In this document: one piece after another, positions 57,301 to 64,000 of the stretch
Position numbering within the stretch: the first letter of the stretch is position 1
How the letters are laid out: each line of letters opens with the position of its first letter
NCBI GenBank assembly: GCA_013399695.1
Contig: VXAU01006135.1
Coordinates: 1,122,553 to 1,186,552, forward strand
Direction of reading: 5' to 3'
Length of the DNA stretch: 64,000 nucleotides
Origin: Formicarius rufipectus
Taxonomy: Eukaryota > Chordata > Aves > Passeriformes > Formicariidae
The notes under the pieces: generated by a model
Databases searched by the model: none
Seen by the model: only the letters and a program-made list of their open reading frames with translations
Told to the model about the DNA's origin: nothing
Position numbers and translations under genes: made by a program

Positions 57301-60300
57301 GAGAGTTCAAGGGGCAGAGTCAGTTCCTGAAATTCCCCATCCTTGCTGGACAGTTATAAATGGTGAATATTGCTGTCTTTGCTAGTTTTTCAGAAAGCAA
57401 TCATGAGAAAGTCTTAAGGGGAGAAAAAGGAAGCACAAGCTTCCTTCACTCCTCATGCCCCTATAAAAGCTTTCCAACAGCACTCAACCTGGGAAAAAAT
57501 ACTTCTCAGTGCTCAGGAAAACAAGCAGCTACTCCAACAAGCACACACGCAATTACATGCCAACAGGTAGTGCCCAAGCACAGTGTGGTTACCTGCTCCA
57601 GAAGCAATCTTTTTGGTCTCTACATGGAAGGGTCAGATGGGACGTTCTCAGTCCCTCAAGAAGCGAAAACCAGAGGATGAGGTTTGGTTTTCCTCCCACA
57701 GCTCGGTGGACACACCCAGACACGCAGCAGAGCGACTGGATCTGAAGGACTCACGCTACTGGAAAGGCTCCAGTGGCATTGCTGCCCTCTGCCAACACCG
57801 AAAAATCACTTACGTGGACAGACGCATTACCAGAGGAACCTTCTCGAAGCACTGCAAGTGAAAGCCACCTCCCATAGTCATTTGTTGCTGTGTTGAGACA
57901 GACACACATTACCATACTGGCTTCACCTCCAAGAGTTCTGAACGCTCCAAAGCCACCACGAACGCCACCGCCCCAGCTCCGAGAGATACTGGCAGCACAT
58001 GTCCCCAGACTCGGAAAAATACCAACAGTAGTGCCCCAGAATTTTTATAGCAATTAAAGAAGTTCCGTTTTAAAAGAATAAAATGAAGGAAGCTTTTATT
58101 TTTTTCCAGAATTCAAGGACAAATAATTTCCCACCACAACAGCACTGCTGACGCAACTGCGCGTGCCTTAGCAACAAAGGCGTACTACAGCATTTTATGT
58201 ACACCATGCCTTGAAATATTGTCAAAGCCATGTTTGTATTTTACTGTGCAACTATACCATTTCCAGAGAGGACACATGAAGGTTTCGCTATACTTTAATT
58301 CTTTTTGGTGATGTTCTATCCTTCCCATTTAATTAACAATTCCTAACTGGTTCGCAGCATTTCCTGACTTGTATAAATTTTCCTAGCCACTGAAGTCCTC
58401 ATGTAAGACACTGTCAAGGGTAGAACACTAGCTAACATGGACTCTCAGCTTACTCTTTACTTTTTGGGGCCCTAAAAAAGCAATAATTCATCATGAGCTC
58501 CAAAACCATTGGGGAAAACAGATTATAGTGACAGAAAAAGATCAATACCGCTGAATTAATTTTTAATGAATTTATGCAAGCAATGTAAATGCTAAAAATA
58601 AGACAATGTTAAGTAGTTTTAAGAATTAACAGCACTCTGATTGTAATCTCATCTGAAAGTATTTAATTTCTAACACTGACGTTCCAATGCTATTGCAGTC
58701 TGTCTGAATACTTAAATCAGTAAACAACAAACAAAAGGTCTCATCTTCAGTGCCCCAAGCTATCATCCAAAACTAGTTATAATTAAAGGTGTGAACAACA
58801 GAGTAACAAACCTGCAAAGTCAAGGTTCTGAGAAATTAATGGGCATCACACCACCGCACCAGTTCAAATTTATCACTCATTATCTCCCCAACCAGCACAG
58901 TGCTGTTTCACGTATTAGTGCCTCCTTCTTTCCTCCAAGCCTTTCCTGCCTTTTCTAGATGGCTAATTCTAGACAATTACTGCCTCTGACACATGGAGAC
59001 CTTTTCTCCCTCCTTTATTCTTCTTGCTGTAAAGCTAGTGACATACAAAAGCCCTCTGCACCCAAAATATTCCAGTATTTTAAGAGGTGAAGATGGATCA
59101 TTTGAGGGGTGAAAAAGCAAGCAAACAGCAAGTATCCCTTTCTCCAACATCTCATCTCCACGTCACATTAACTCAAATGGTTAAACATATTTAAAAGGTA
59201 AGGTGAGGTAGAGATACCCTTTAAACAGTATTTTCGTTAGTTTTAAATCTACTGTACTTGTTGAATTGAAACATTACTCTCCTCTCTGCAAAATTCTTTA
59301 GAAAATTTCAAATGTGCCTTGCTTTTGAAGTTACTTGAAGTCCTACACTGCTGGTAACTGGACATTTACAGAAACAATTGGAAAGCATTACATTACACAA
59401 ATGCCCTTTCCCTTATTATTCAAATCCCAACATTTTCCTTAACATCCACTCAAGTGAGAAGGGAAGATACACATGCACAAACACACACACAAATGCATGT
59501 GTACCCATCTCTTCCCTTCATCCTACTTGGAAAGAAAAAGAGAAAGACCACGAGAGGGAGAAGAGTGCAAGGGGGAGGGGTGACTTTCCATCACATCCAA
59601 TTTTACAAAATTTGGCCTATCCCTCACAGAGGTACCTTGGCTTTTAACATCACCTTACTGGCAAAAAAGACTGTCTGCGCCCACCTCTCCCCCAAAACCC
59701 CAATGACATTGAAAAAATACTGCATTGCAGTATTTGCCAGTGCATCAGAGTGTATCCAGTTAGCTGTCCCACAGACAAACAAATGTACATTTTAATGTGT
59801 CCGGGAATGTAAATGACGTGTCTAGTGGACACAGACTGCCAAAACAGACAAGTGGATTTGTCAAGTTATTTGCATCTCTCTTCCTCTCACTATAATATTC
59901 TCTGCCACTGTCCATTTCTTGCCTGGGGTGCTTGCTGAAATTATTTTTCAAGTGCAAGTTCCCAAAGACTACAACAAAATCCCCTGCCAGAACATGGGAT
60001 GCAATCATACCTTATTTCTTTTGAAAAATCTCGGGTGTAGAGTGGCTCTAGGTTATGTACCAACAATATGACAATTACACACAGAAAATAACCTGCATTT
60101 AATTAGTACACTCCCAGCATACCAAGTAGGAAGGTTGAGGGGGAAAAACAGAATCCCCTGTAACCTAGAATATATTATTTTAAACAAAAATTAATGCATT
60201 AAATATGAGATTAATGCAACCAGATAGTCTTTCAACAGAGTCACAATATTTAACAGGACCAAATAAAGATGATGAAGACTATTCCAAACCCATTCAAATG

Positions 60301-63300
60301 GGATTTTTAAGTATACCCCTTCCAGCTCATTGTAACCATCCTTTGTCACAACAGCTTGGGCTCACTTTGAGAGAGCTCAAAAAAGTAAAATTAATAAAGA
60401 AGAAAGCAGCAAAGACGACAACCAAGCCAGTCACCAGTGGAAAGGCACCTCTGTATCTAACAGGAGAACTTGATTAGCAGACTACTCGGGAACAGGATTT
60501 TAAACTGATGGCTGGTATTCACATTGCATCAATATCCAATGCTAGGATTTCCTCCTTTCTGACTAGTAGTTCACCAAGACAACTTAAAAAAAAAAAAAAA
60601 AGGAAAACGTGATGTCTAAAGACAACTACATTTTCCCCCTACCTTTTAGTCTTAAGAGGGCTTACATTTTCATATTTTAGTATTAGTAGCAATCTCGATT
60701 CTCTTTCACTAACCTAATAGCTATTTTTCTATAGGAGGATATACAATGTGATCTTTGACACGCAGAAAGAAAATGCCACTATGTGCATGCAGGCTGTATT
60801 CATTAATATAATCTTAAAACAAAGAAAAGAGGAAGACCGGGGCAAGAACACGTGCGCCATAAAACAAGGACTACATTATTTTAAAATCTTTGTAGAAACA
60901 CCAAATTGAACAGAAAATGAAAATGTAACTACTAGCTGATGACTCTTAAAACAAACAATGCAGCTGTGTATAATAAAAGGCACCCTTATTTATTGTCATG
61001 ACTAAGTTAACACACTTAGAACACAGCATCTGTGTTTTGGACAGAAGAAAAATTATTTTACTCTCACGTACAACTACAATGCATGTCCGAATGCATCTCT
61101 GCACATGCACAGCCTGGAAAATATGGAATTTTACACATGCACCCTCCTCAAGATTTTTCTCCCCCTCTACATTGTAAAACAGTGTAGTTTTCAGAAGGCC
61201 ATTCAATCTCTTTTACAGAAATGTCTGCAGCAGAAGGAATACTTAAAGCAAATCAGAACGGGGATTTAATTTTTTTATTCCTATTTAAACTAAGCACTAC
61301 CATTCCTACGTGAATTTGCATTCAAAGTAACCCTGCACCTGAGAAAAGCAATAAAGTAAAAATATCTGGAAATACAAAGACAGAAAGAAAGGTATGTTCT
61401 ATATTCTTGCTTTGCTTCTCTTATGCCTCCTGATGTGAGATAGATGAGCATTTTCTGGGCAACCACATTTTTATATCTTTTACGCTACTGTCTATCACTT
61501 ACTAGTCTACTACGCTTTTTTAACACTTCTAGCACCACCAGCTATGTCCCATTATTGTTTGCCACTACAACTAAGAGACCATCACAATTAGCAAAATATT
61601 TAGTCATGGTTTAAAAAGTAGAGTTGCCACAAGGAGCCTGACATTGGAAGTGGAGAGTGCTCCAGCAAACATCTAACAGATTGTGGCTAAAAAGGTGGGG
61701 CTGGAGATGAAGAAAAGAATACTACCGTTAGTTCCGTAAATTCCACTCAGCACATAAACCCTAAGATCTGGTGAACTCCCCTGAACTGATTATTCTGCCA
61801 TATAACCATCTGATTTTGTAAAAATACCAATATCACTTAACACAAAATCACTGCTTAGGGTAAATTCATTCTACCTACTGTTCTCATAGGGACATTTGCT
61901 GGAAAATTCTAAGAAATGATTTGCAGAAGCTATCAGCTGTGGGAGTTCACTATTATACCTCTGTCAACTTCATTCAATATAATTTACATTTTTTTTAATA
62001 CTGCCTCACAGGATTCCTTGCAGTTTTTTGCACGTACAATTTCACAGCAGGGAGGGGGAAGGAAGAAAAAAAGATAACCCTCTTTTGCAGAGGAGAAAGA
62101 ACAGATGCTTAAAACCAGATTTCTAGAAATCACTGTAAGCCTGAGCCAGAGATGTAATTAACACCTATTTATAAAGAATAATTAAAGTTGTGACTGCCAC
62201 AAAGAACAGCAGAGATAATCGAGGTAGCCCCTGCTTCTCTCTTTTTTTTTAGATTTTTTTTTTTTACACTGTTTGCAGTATTCCCACATGATTGCCACCT
62301 GCTCCCCCACTCAGCTTCCCCTATGCTCGTTTCCCCGGCAACCTTTCATTGGCTTTTCCTCCCAGCTATCGCTTTCAGTTCGGCTGCTCAGTCTAATCTT
62401 ATTTGTTTTACACCCATCAAAACAAGCAGCTAGACAAAGACAATCCTGTAAGAATGGGAAAAGACCGTCGCTTTGTTTCCCCGGTTATAATAAATATCCG
62501 CGGCAAAAGTCTGCAAAACGCTCAAAGGAGGGGCAGGGGTGCCCGCCGCGCTCCCATCCCGGCGCTGGCAGGAGGGCCGGGCATTGTGCGGGCGGCCCCA
62601 GCCCCCAGCCCCGGTCCCCGCGGTTCTCTGTCTGATCATGCCATTTTGCACAATCTGTAAGGAAAGCACAAAAGAGGGGACGAGACGCGCACGTCCGGGG
62701 CTCCTCCGCCAGGAGAATATGGTCTAAAAATAGAAATACTATTTTTCACATAAATGGCTTTGACTTCTGCCGGCATCTTAAAAAAAGCACAAAACATCAC
62801 GGCTCTTCCCCACCACCACCACCCCACCCCCAGCGCGCACCCCGACACAAAAAAAATAAAACAAACACACCCTTCCTTCTCTCCATCCATCCACCCATCC
62901 ATCCACCCATGCATCCTGGAGAGCAGCGGCTCCATGGGAGACGCGGTACCTGGATTTGGGAGGCGATGGCTGTGTTTGCGGCTCAGGGCTGGAGCGGGGC
63001 CGGAGGGGCGGCAGGGGCTGGGCGCTCCGGCGGGCACACGCGGTACCATGGCACCGCCGCCGGGCACCGCCGCGCTCCCGCTGCCATCGCTGCCACCGCA
63101 GGCATGGACCCACACACAGCCACGCACACGCAGGCATATCCCACCGTAATAATAATAATAAAAAAAATTAAAAAAAAAATAAACAGGGCTCTCTAATTTT
63201 ATTTTATGACTCACGGTCCGCCGCCCTGAACAAAAGAAATTCGCGAGGCACACGAGAAACGAGACAAAACCCCACGAGCAGGCTCGCCCCGTTCACTTAC

Positions 63301-63324
63301 CATTTTCAAGCCATTCCACTCCAT
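5990..63324 (-). CDS. ELAVL4: ELAV-like RNA-binding protein 4 (HuD), whole spliced CDS
   Basis: Spliced coding sequence in seven segments: 63324-63301, 45212-44972, 22880-22777, 12785-12632, 12243-12018, 10619-10581, 6317-5990. Lengths 24+241+104+154+226+39+328 sum to 1116 nt, giving 371 residues and a TGA stop. All six introns are GT-AG and phases match (0,1,0,1,2,2). HuD is a neuronal protein that binds U-rich and AU-rich elements in mRNA, stabilises transcripts, and influences translation and splicing; it acts in nucleus and cytoplasm. Visible RNP motifs: RRM1 LIVNYL (53-58) and GYGFVNY (93-99); RRM2 LYVSGL (139-144) and RGVGFIRF (178-185); RRM3 IFVYNL (290-295) and KGFGFVTM (329-336). Assignment to ELAVL4 rather than ELAVL2 or ELAVL3 rests on the MEPQVSNGP start, the [12 protein letters not shown] segment and the terminal HKS. 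Human HuD isoforms run from about 366 to 380 residues. Confidence 0.96.
7196..7745 (-). mobile_element. CR1-type LINE remnant, internally deleted
   Basis: Read on the plus strand, blocks match the reverse complement of CR1 in order. They are the 3'-end region (about 7196-7275), the 3' UTR part with ...cttgtcctctcacagctg (about 7300-7490), then a jump to coding-region blocks with ...ctctacatttgcc and caaggtctcccca (about 7530-7610), and ...taatgaagatgttaagcagt (7700-7720). The order implies a minus-strand insertion with an internal deletion near 7490-7530. It is old and has no open frame. Identification is from memory of CR1 consensus patterns. Confidence 0.8.
10485..10524 (-). promoter_or_regulatory. 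U-rich intronic tracts downstream of the hinge microexon
   Basis: In transcript sense, two U tracts (AUUUAUUUUUUUUUU at about 10507-10524 and UUUAUUUUUUUU at about 10485-10498) begin about 56 nt after the weak microexon donor. Such tracts bind Hu proteins and TIA1. Hu proteins are known to promote inclusion of this exon through AU-rich flanking sequences, so this is a likely autoregulatory enhancer. Confidence 0.6.
10581..10619 (-). CDS. ELAVL4: ELAVL4 hinge microexon (39 nt, [12 protein letters not shown])
   Basis: This 39-nt exon is too short for ordinary gene prediction. The minus strand reads TTTTCAG|GCTGGAC...GTAAAGAG|GTAATTAG. It adds residues 251-262, [12 protein letters not shown], and completes the split Arg on both sides. 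That is the alternative hinge segment present in longer HuD isoforms and absent from the mex form. Skipping keeps the frame, since AG|G again gives Arg. The donor has T at +5 and is weak. The pyrimidine tract CCTCCTTCTCTTTTCAG could bind PTB-type repressors. In mammals the exon is promoted by Hu proteins through AU-rich flanks. Confidence 0.95.
10620..12017 (-). other. ELAVL4: ELAVL4 intron 5 (1.4 kb)
   Basis: Phase-2 intron between exon 5 and the microexon. It starts GTAATTAC and ends in the pyrimidine tract CTCCTTCTCTTTTCAG. It is AT-rich with no recognisable repeat or additional exon. Together with intron 6 it frames the regulated hinge exon. Confidence 0.9.
12018..12243 (-). CDS. ELAVL4: ELAVL4 exon 5: second half of RRM2 and start of hinge
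   Basis: This 226-bp exon encodes residues 175-250, including RNP1 RGVGFIRF (178-185), the RRM2 C-terminal half and the beginning of the hinge ([16 protein letters not shown]). The acceptor is CTTCCCAG|GGGTTTC. The donor CAG|GTAATTAC has T at +5 where G is preferred. Arg250 is split AG|G. One residue (Thr in SQKTSQ) differs from human HuD, which I recall as Ser. The hinge controls nuclear export and localisation in this family and is the site of alternative splicing just downstream. Confidence 0.95.
12244..12631 (-). other. ELAVL4: ELAVL4 intron 4 (388 bp)
   Basis: Short phase-1 intron splitting RRM2 between RNP2 and RNP1 at Gly175. The donor GTTAAA is weak. The acceptor is ACTTCCCAG. No other feature was seen. 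Confidence 0.92.
12632..12785 (-). CDS. ELAVL4: ELAVL4 exon 4: inter-RRM linker and first half of RRM2
   Basis: This 154-bp exon encodes residues 124-174 plus the first base of Gly175. [14 protein letters not shown] is the linker that lets RRM1 and RRM2 clamp RNA together. RNP2 LYVSGL lies at 139-144, followed by [20 protein letters not shown]. The acceptor CCACAG|GTGTCA and donor ACAG|GTTAAA are read directly. The donor GTTAAA is weak, and the intron after it is only 388 bp, so exons 4 and 5 may be recognised by intron definition. Confidence 0.95.
13131..13146. repeat. C-rich homopolymer run
   Basis: A near-pure C run (nine C, one G, five C) on the plus strand, G-rich in the transcript. Such runs are slippage-prone and often misassembled. 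Confidence 0.85.
15293..15328. repeat. Perfect 13-bp inverted repeat with 10-nt loop
   Basis: The left arm gttaaaatgggag (15293-15305) and right arm ctcccattttaac (15316-15328) are exact reverse complements. The loop is tgaaaaccag. It lies in intron 3 and would form a hairpin in the pre-mRNA. The stem does not extend beyond 13 bp, so it is too short for a microRNA precursor. Confidence 0.85.
16640..16850. mobile_element. Possible MIR-like CORE-SINE remnant
   Basis: Plus-strand blocks ggtgagtcacttgg, gcctgaggtcc, tagaatggggacaa and gaagtgctttacca appear in the order of a reverse-complement MIR (gggcaagtyactt, cctcagtt, aaaatggggataa, cgctttac). Divergence is high, and the similarity was judged by eye from memory, so this is tentative. 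Confidence 0.35.
17192..17206. promoter_or_regulatory. Paired-type homeodomain palindrome plus TAATTA core
   Basis: The plus strand reads taatgggattaatta. The first 11 bases, taatgggatta, form a TAATNNNATTA palindromic site; its reverse complement, TAATCCCATTA, has the TAATCC half preferred by K50 (OTX/GSC/PITX) homeodomains. A second site, TAATTA, overlaps at 17201-17206. It is a candidate intronic enhancer module, inferred only. Confidence 0.35.
22777..22880 (-). CDS. ELAVL4: ELAVL4 exon 3: second half of RRM1
   Basis: This 104-bp exon encodes residues 89-123, from [10 protein letters not shown] through LRLQTKTIK. It carries RNP1 of RRM1, whose aromatic residues stack on RNA bases. The acceptor follows a long pyrimidine stretch ending TTTCAACAG. 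The donor AAG|GTAAGA is strong. Split Gly89 (G|GG) confirms phase 1 with exon 2 and phase 0 with exon 4. The 104-nt length agrees with the conserved Hu-family exon structure. Confidence 0.95.
26990..27500 (+). mobile_element. Ancient CR1/L3-like LINE fragment (reverse transcriptase region)
   Basis: The plus strand shows the order seen in the CR1 ORF2 reverse-transcriptase region: gacccaagtaattacaggac...agtct (the nonapeptide-like 'NYRP(V/I)SL' block), then tagattctgtcaaactaa...ctgacaacctt ('SC..NL..F'), then tatacttggtcttctctaatgcatt (the 'D..KAFD' block, altered), then taaatggattaaaaaaagtcagatgatctctaa. There are many substitutions and stops. It is inserted opposite to ELAVL4 transcription. 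Family assignment is by remembered consensus. Confidence 0.65.
35555..35690. mobile_element. Old interspersed repeat of amniote type
   Basis: The stretch with cataagaacagcagaatggg, tcagagcagaggtctgcc, and atatcctgttcccagcag resembles a repeat common in turtles, crocodiles and birds (cataagaac..gccatactgggtcagac..tcctgt). I associate that repeat with CR1-related 3' regions but cannot name the family with certainty. Confidence 0.45.
44902..44915. repeat. (CA)7 microsatellite beside the exon 2 donor
   Basis: On the transcript strand this is a (UG)7 run, 56 nt downstream of the exon 2 donor (44971). UG repeats of this length can bind TDP-43 and CELF proteins, so it may influence exon 2 recognition. 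Confidence 0.75.
44972..45212 (-). CDS. ELAVL4: ELAVL4 exon 2: N-terminal region and first half of RRM1
   Basis: Encodes residues 9-88 plus the first base of Gly89. The acceptor is GGCTGTAG|ATAATTAGC and the donor ACAG|GTAAGCG. An internal ATG at 45198-45200 (ACCATGGAG, strong Kozak) starts MEPQVSNGP, so transcripts with a non-coding first exon would still give a complete protein. The low-complexity Ser/Asn/Thr/Pro-rich N-terminus (residues 13-45) precedes RRM1, with RNP2 LIVNYL at 53-58 and the helix [20 protein letters not shown] few N-terminal residues (TTN, SRN) differ from human HuD as I recall it. The RRM part appears identical. Confidence 0.95.
46589..46633. repeat. (AC)n followed by a polypurine tract ending A9G9
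   Basis: A (AC)6 run (46589-46600) is followed by an uninterrupted 32-base purine run (46602-46633) ending in nine A and nine G. Homopurine-homopyrimidine tracts can form triplexes and stall polymerases. Confidence 0.85.
49341..49360. repeat. 20-bp perfect palindrome
   Basis: cagtgttttgcaaaacactg equals its own reverse complement. Flanks extend the dyad imperfectly: caagc at about 49331-49335 pairs with gcttg at about 49372-49376. A cruciform or RNA hairpin of roughly 45 nt is possible. Confidence 0.85.
50176..50198. repeat. 10-bp inverted repeat with 3-nt loop
   Basis: acctcatgaa (50176-50185) and ttcatgaggt (50189-50198) are exact reverse complements around the loop gaa. It is a minor potential hairpin in intron 1. 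Confidence 0.7.
62596..62619 (-). promoter_or_regulatory. Strong G-quadruplex motif on the transcribed RNA strand
   Basis: The minus strand has four G runs with short loops: G4-N3-G4-N2-G5-N2-G4, at 62619-62616, 62612-62609, 62606-62602 and 62599-62596. Such short loops predict a very stable quadruplex in the nascent RNA, about 680 nt after the exon 1 donor, and in the non-template DNA strand. Confidence 0.75.
62883..62910. repeat. (CCAT)n / (CCAC) tetranucleotide repeat
   Basis: The imperfect tandem array ccatccatccacccatccat and its continuation lies inside the CpG-rich region of intron 1. Confidence 0.85.
63147..63183. repeat. (TAA)n and A-rich tract
   Basis: About five TAA units are followed by A runs broken by TT. 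It sits about 120 bp inside intron 1 from exon 1. On the transcript strand it is a UUA/U-rich tract, a possible splicing or Hu-binding sequence, but simple-repeat origin is sufficient. Confidence 0.8.
63301..63324 (-). CDS. ELAVL4: ELAVL4 coding exon 1 (alternative N-terminus MEWNGLKM)
   Basis: Eight codons, MEWNGLKM, end exactly at a consensus donor (ATG|GTAAGTG, donor at 63295-63300). Phase 0 joins them to IISTMEPQ at the start of exon 2. From memory, this N-terminus matches one of the known mammalian HuD isoforms with alternative first exons; another starts MVM. The ATG context is modest (C at -3, G at +4), whereas the in-frame ATG in exon 2 is near-ideal, so leaky initiation is possible. 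The 5' UTR continues to higher coordinates, but its start cannot be fixed from sequence alone. I found no convincing MVM-type first exon in the window. Confidence 0.85.
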
Positions 63325-63861
63325 CTGTGATCACAAAGATGGACCCTTACAGCCCCTCACAGAGTCAAAAGCAAAAAGAGCGTTATGTAAAAGCTGACAT
63401 TCCTTCTTACAGCGCTGCTGCCCAACGATGCAACAAAATCGACATATACTAGGCACTGCAACACATACAAGCCTCCTCCTCTTTTTATGAGGTCACGACA
63501 GGAAACTCTTTGAAATACAATATGCAGCATTTACTGAAGCTCATATAAATCACCCTCTTTTAAAATTACCATACCTATTGCGCAGTCCACCAAAAAGAAA
63601 ATTACCAATCTCGAGGCTTTTTTTTTTCTTACCAAGCCCCCCCCACACCCGCTCCCAGGATTTTGCTCTCCATTTGTATCTCCAAAATGTCAATGTGGAA
63701 ATTAACTCCCCCCCCTTTAAAAAAAAGCCTCGTCTTCCTTTTGCATTTCAGCTAGCCACATACCAGCCTTGCATTAGAAATGAGCTTTTTTCTTTATTCT
63801 GAGAGAAATCGCAATTACCTTAAAATGACAAAGTACATCCTTTATTAAAGGATACGCAGAC
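63325..63861 (-). promoter_or_regulatory. ELAVL4: Putative 5' UTR and promoter side of the ELAVL4 MEWNGLKM exon
   Basis: The 5' UTR of this exon must lie immediately above 63324. In transcript sense a TATA-like CATAAAAAG occurs at 63481-63489, about 160 bp before the ATG, so a start site near 63450 is possible. A five-codon upstream ORF (63383-63400) would then be in the leader. The start site is not determinable from sequence alone. Above 63560 the sequence has pyrimidine and C-rich runs. Confidence 0.35.
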
Positions 63862-63922
63862 ATTAAATATGAAAGAGAGAGCGAGAGGGGGAGAGAGAAA
63901 GGGAGGGGGGGAAAGGGAGAGA
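63862..63922. repeat. GA-rich polypurine tract
   Basis: An imperfect (GA)n/(GGGA)n purine run of about 60 bases with only a few interruptions. It lies about 550 bp upstream of the ELAVL4 initiation codon. GA tracts near promoters can bind GAGA-type factors or form triplexes. Confidence 0.75.
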
Positions 63923-64000
63923 TCATGTACAAACAGATCAGTAGAAGAAAACTAAATTCATGGGAAAACACAGACTGAGAATGATGCAGATTCGGGGAAA

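Larger units (their letters stand above)
62440..63110. promoter_or_regulatory. GC/CpG-rich island next to ELAVL4 exon 1
   Basis: This stretch has many CpGs (ccgcggc, gcccgccgcgctccc, gggcgctccggcggg, caccgccgcgctcccgctg) in a window that is otherwise AT-rich with few CpGs. It begins about 190 bp into the intron from the exon 1 donor. It probably belongs to the ELAVL4 promoter region and could drive another first exon. A (CCAT)n run (62883-62910) interrupts it. No confident alternative first coding exon was found in it. Confidence 0.55.
45213..63300 (-). other. ELAVL4: ELAVL4 intron 1 (18.1 kb)
   Basis: Phase-0 intron from the MEWNGLKM exon to exon 2. Its 5' kilobase (62440-63110) is GC- and CpG-rich with a G-quadruplex motif. 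Elsewhere it contains a (AC)n/polypurine tract at 46589-46633, a 20-bp perfect palindrome at 49341-49360, a short inverted repeat at 50176-50198, T14 at 51990-52003 and A16 at 60586-60601. No further coding exon was recognised. Other first exons could lie here but were not identified. Confidence 0.85.

Noticed and set aside
57886..57900. Minus-strand ATG GTA ATG as a possible MVM-type first exon
   Set aside because: The next bases are TG rather than a GT donor at the right position, so it cannot join in frame to the exon 2 start.
62636..63253. Long minus-strand open frame of about 205 codons near exon 1
   Set aside because: It is open because of GC-rich and simple-repeat sequence (tetranucleotide and polypurine runs). 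It contains low-complexity Trp/Gly/Asp repeats from the CCAT array and no domain.
1..64000. Search for CRISPR arrays, prokaryotic operons, tRNA or rRNA genes, or an undescribed defence or mobile system
   Set aside because: The window is vertebrate intronic DNA with one spliced gene. No direct-repeat array, tRNA-like box pair or gene cluster was seen by eye.

Overview
The window is vertebrate nuclear DNA, most likely from a bird. It holds one protein-coding gene, read on the minus strand: ELAVL4 (HuD), the neuronal RNA-binding protein. Seven coding exons can be placed to the base. Run together they give an uninterrupted 371-residue protein with the three RRMs of the Hu/ELAV family. Bird origin is inferred from three things: the compact gene (about 57 kb of coding span, against a much larger mammalian locus), the repeat content (CR1-type LINE remnants, no Alu or L1), and the near-identity of the protein to HuD as I know the family.

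Layout, from high to low coordinates in the direction of transcription: an upstream region with a GA-rich tract (63325-64000); coding exon 1 (63301-63324, MEWNGLKM); intron 1 (18.1 kb), whose first kilobase is GC-rich and holds a strong G-quadruplex motif; exon 2 (44972-45212, N-terminus and first half of RRM1); intron 2 (22.1 kb); exon 3 (22777-22880, second half of RRM1); intron 3 (10.0 kb); exon 4 (12632-12785, first half of RRM2); intron 4 (388 bp); exon 5 (12018-12243, second half of RRM2); intron 5 (1.4 kb); a 39-bp microexon (10581-10619, hinge); intron 6 (4.3 kb, with an internally deleted CR1 copy); and the terminal exon (5990-6317 coding, RRM3 and stop). An AT-rich 3' UTR follows, probably about 3.1 kb, down to a poly(A) signal near 2855. 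Positions 1 to about 2835 look like downstream intergenic DNA.

The exons form one regulatory unit. The microexon is 39 nt and can be skipped in frame, the known HuD hinge variation. Both donors around it are weak (GTAATT), and U-rich tracts lie just downstream, as expected for Hu-protein control of its own splicing. The 3' UTR carries at least one AU-rich-element nonamer.

I found no operon, CRISPR array, RNA gene, intact mobile element or undescribed protein system. The points worth a second look are regulatory and structural: the G-quadruplex, perfect hairpins and palindromes in introns, a paired-type homeodomain site, a UG repeat beside an exon, and the apparent absence of the 42-nt hinge exon known from mammals.
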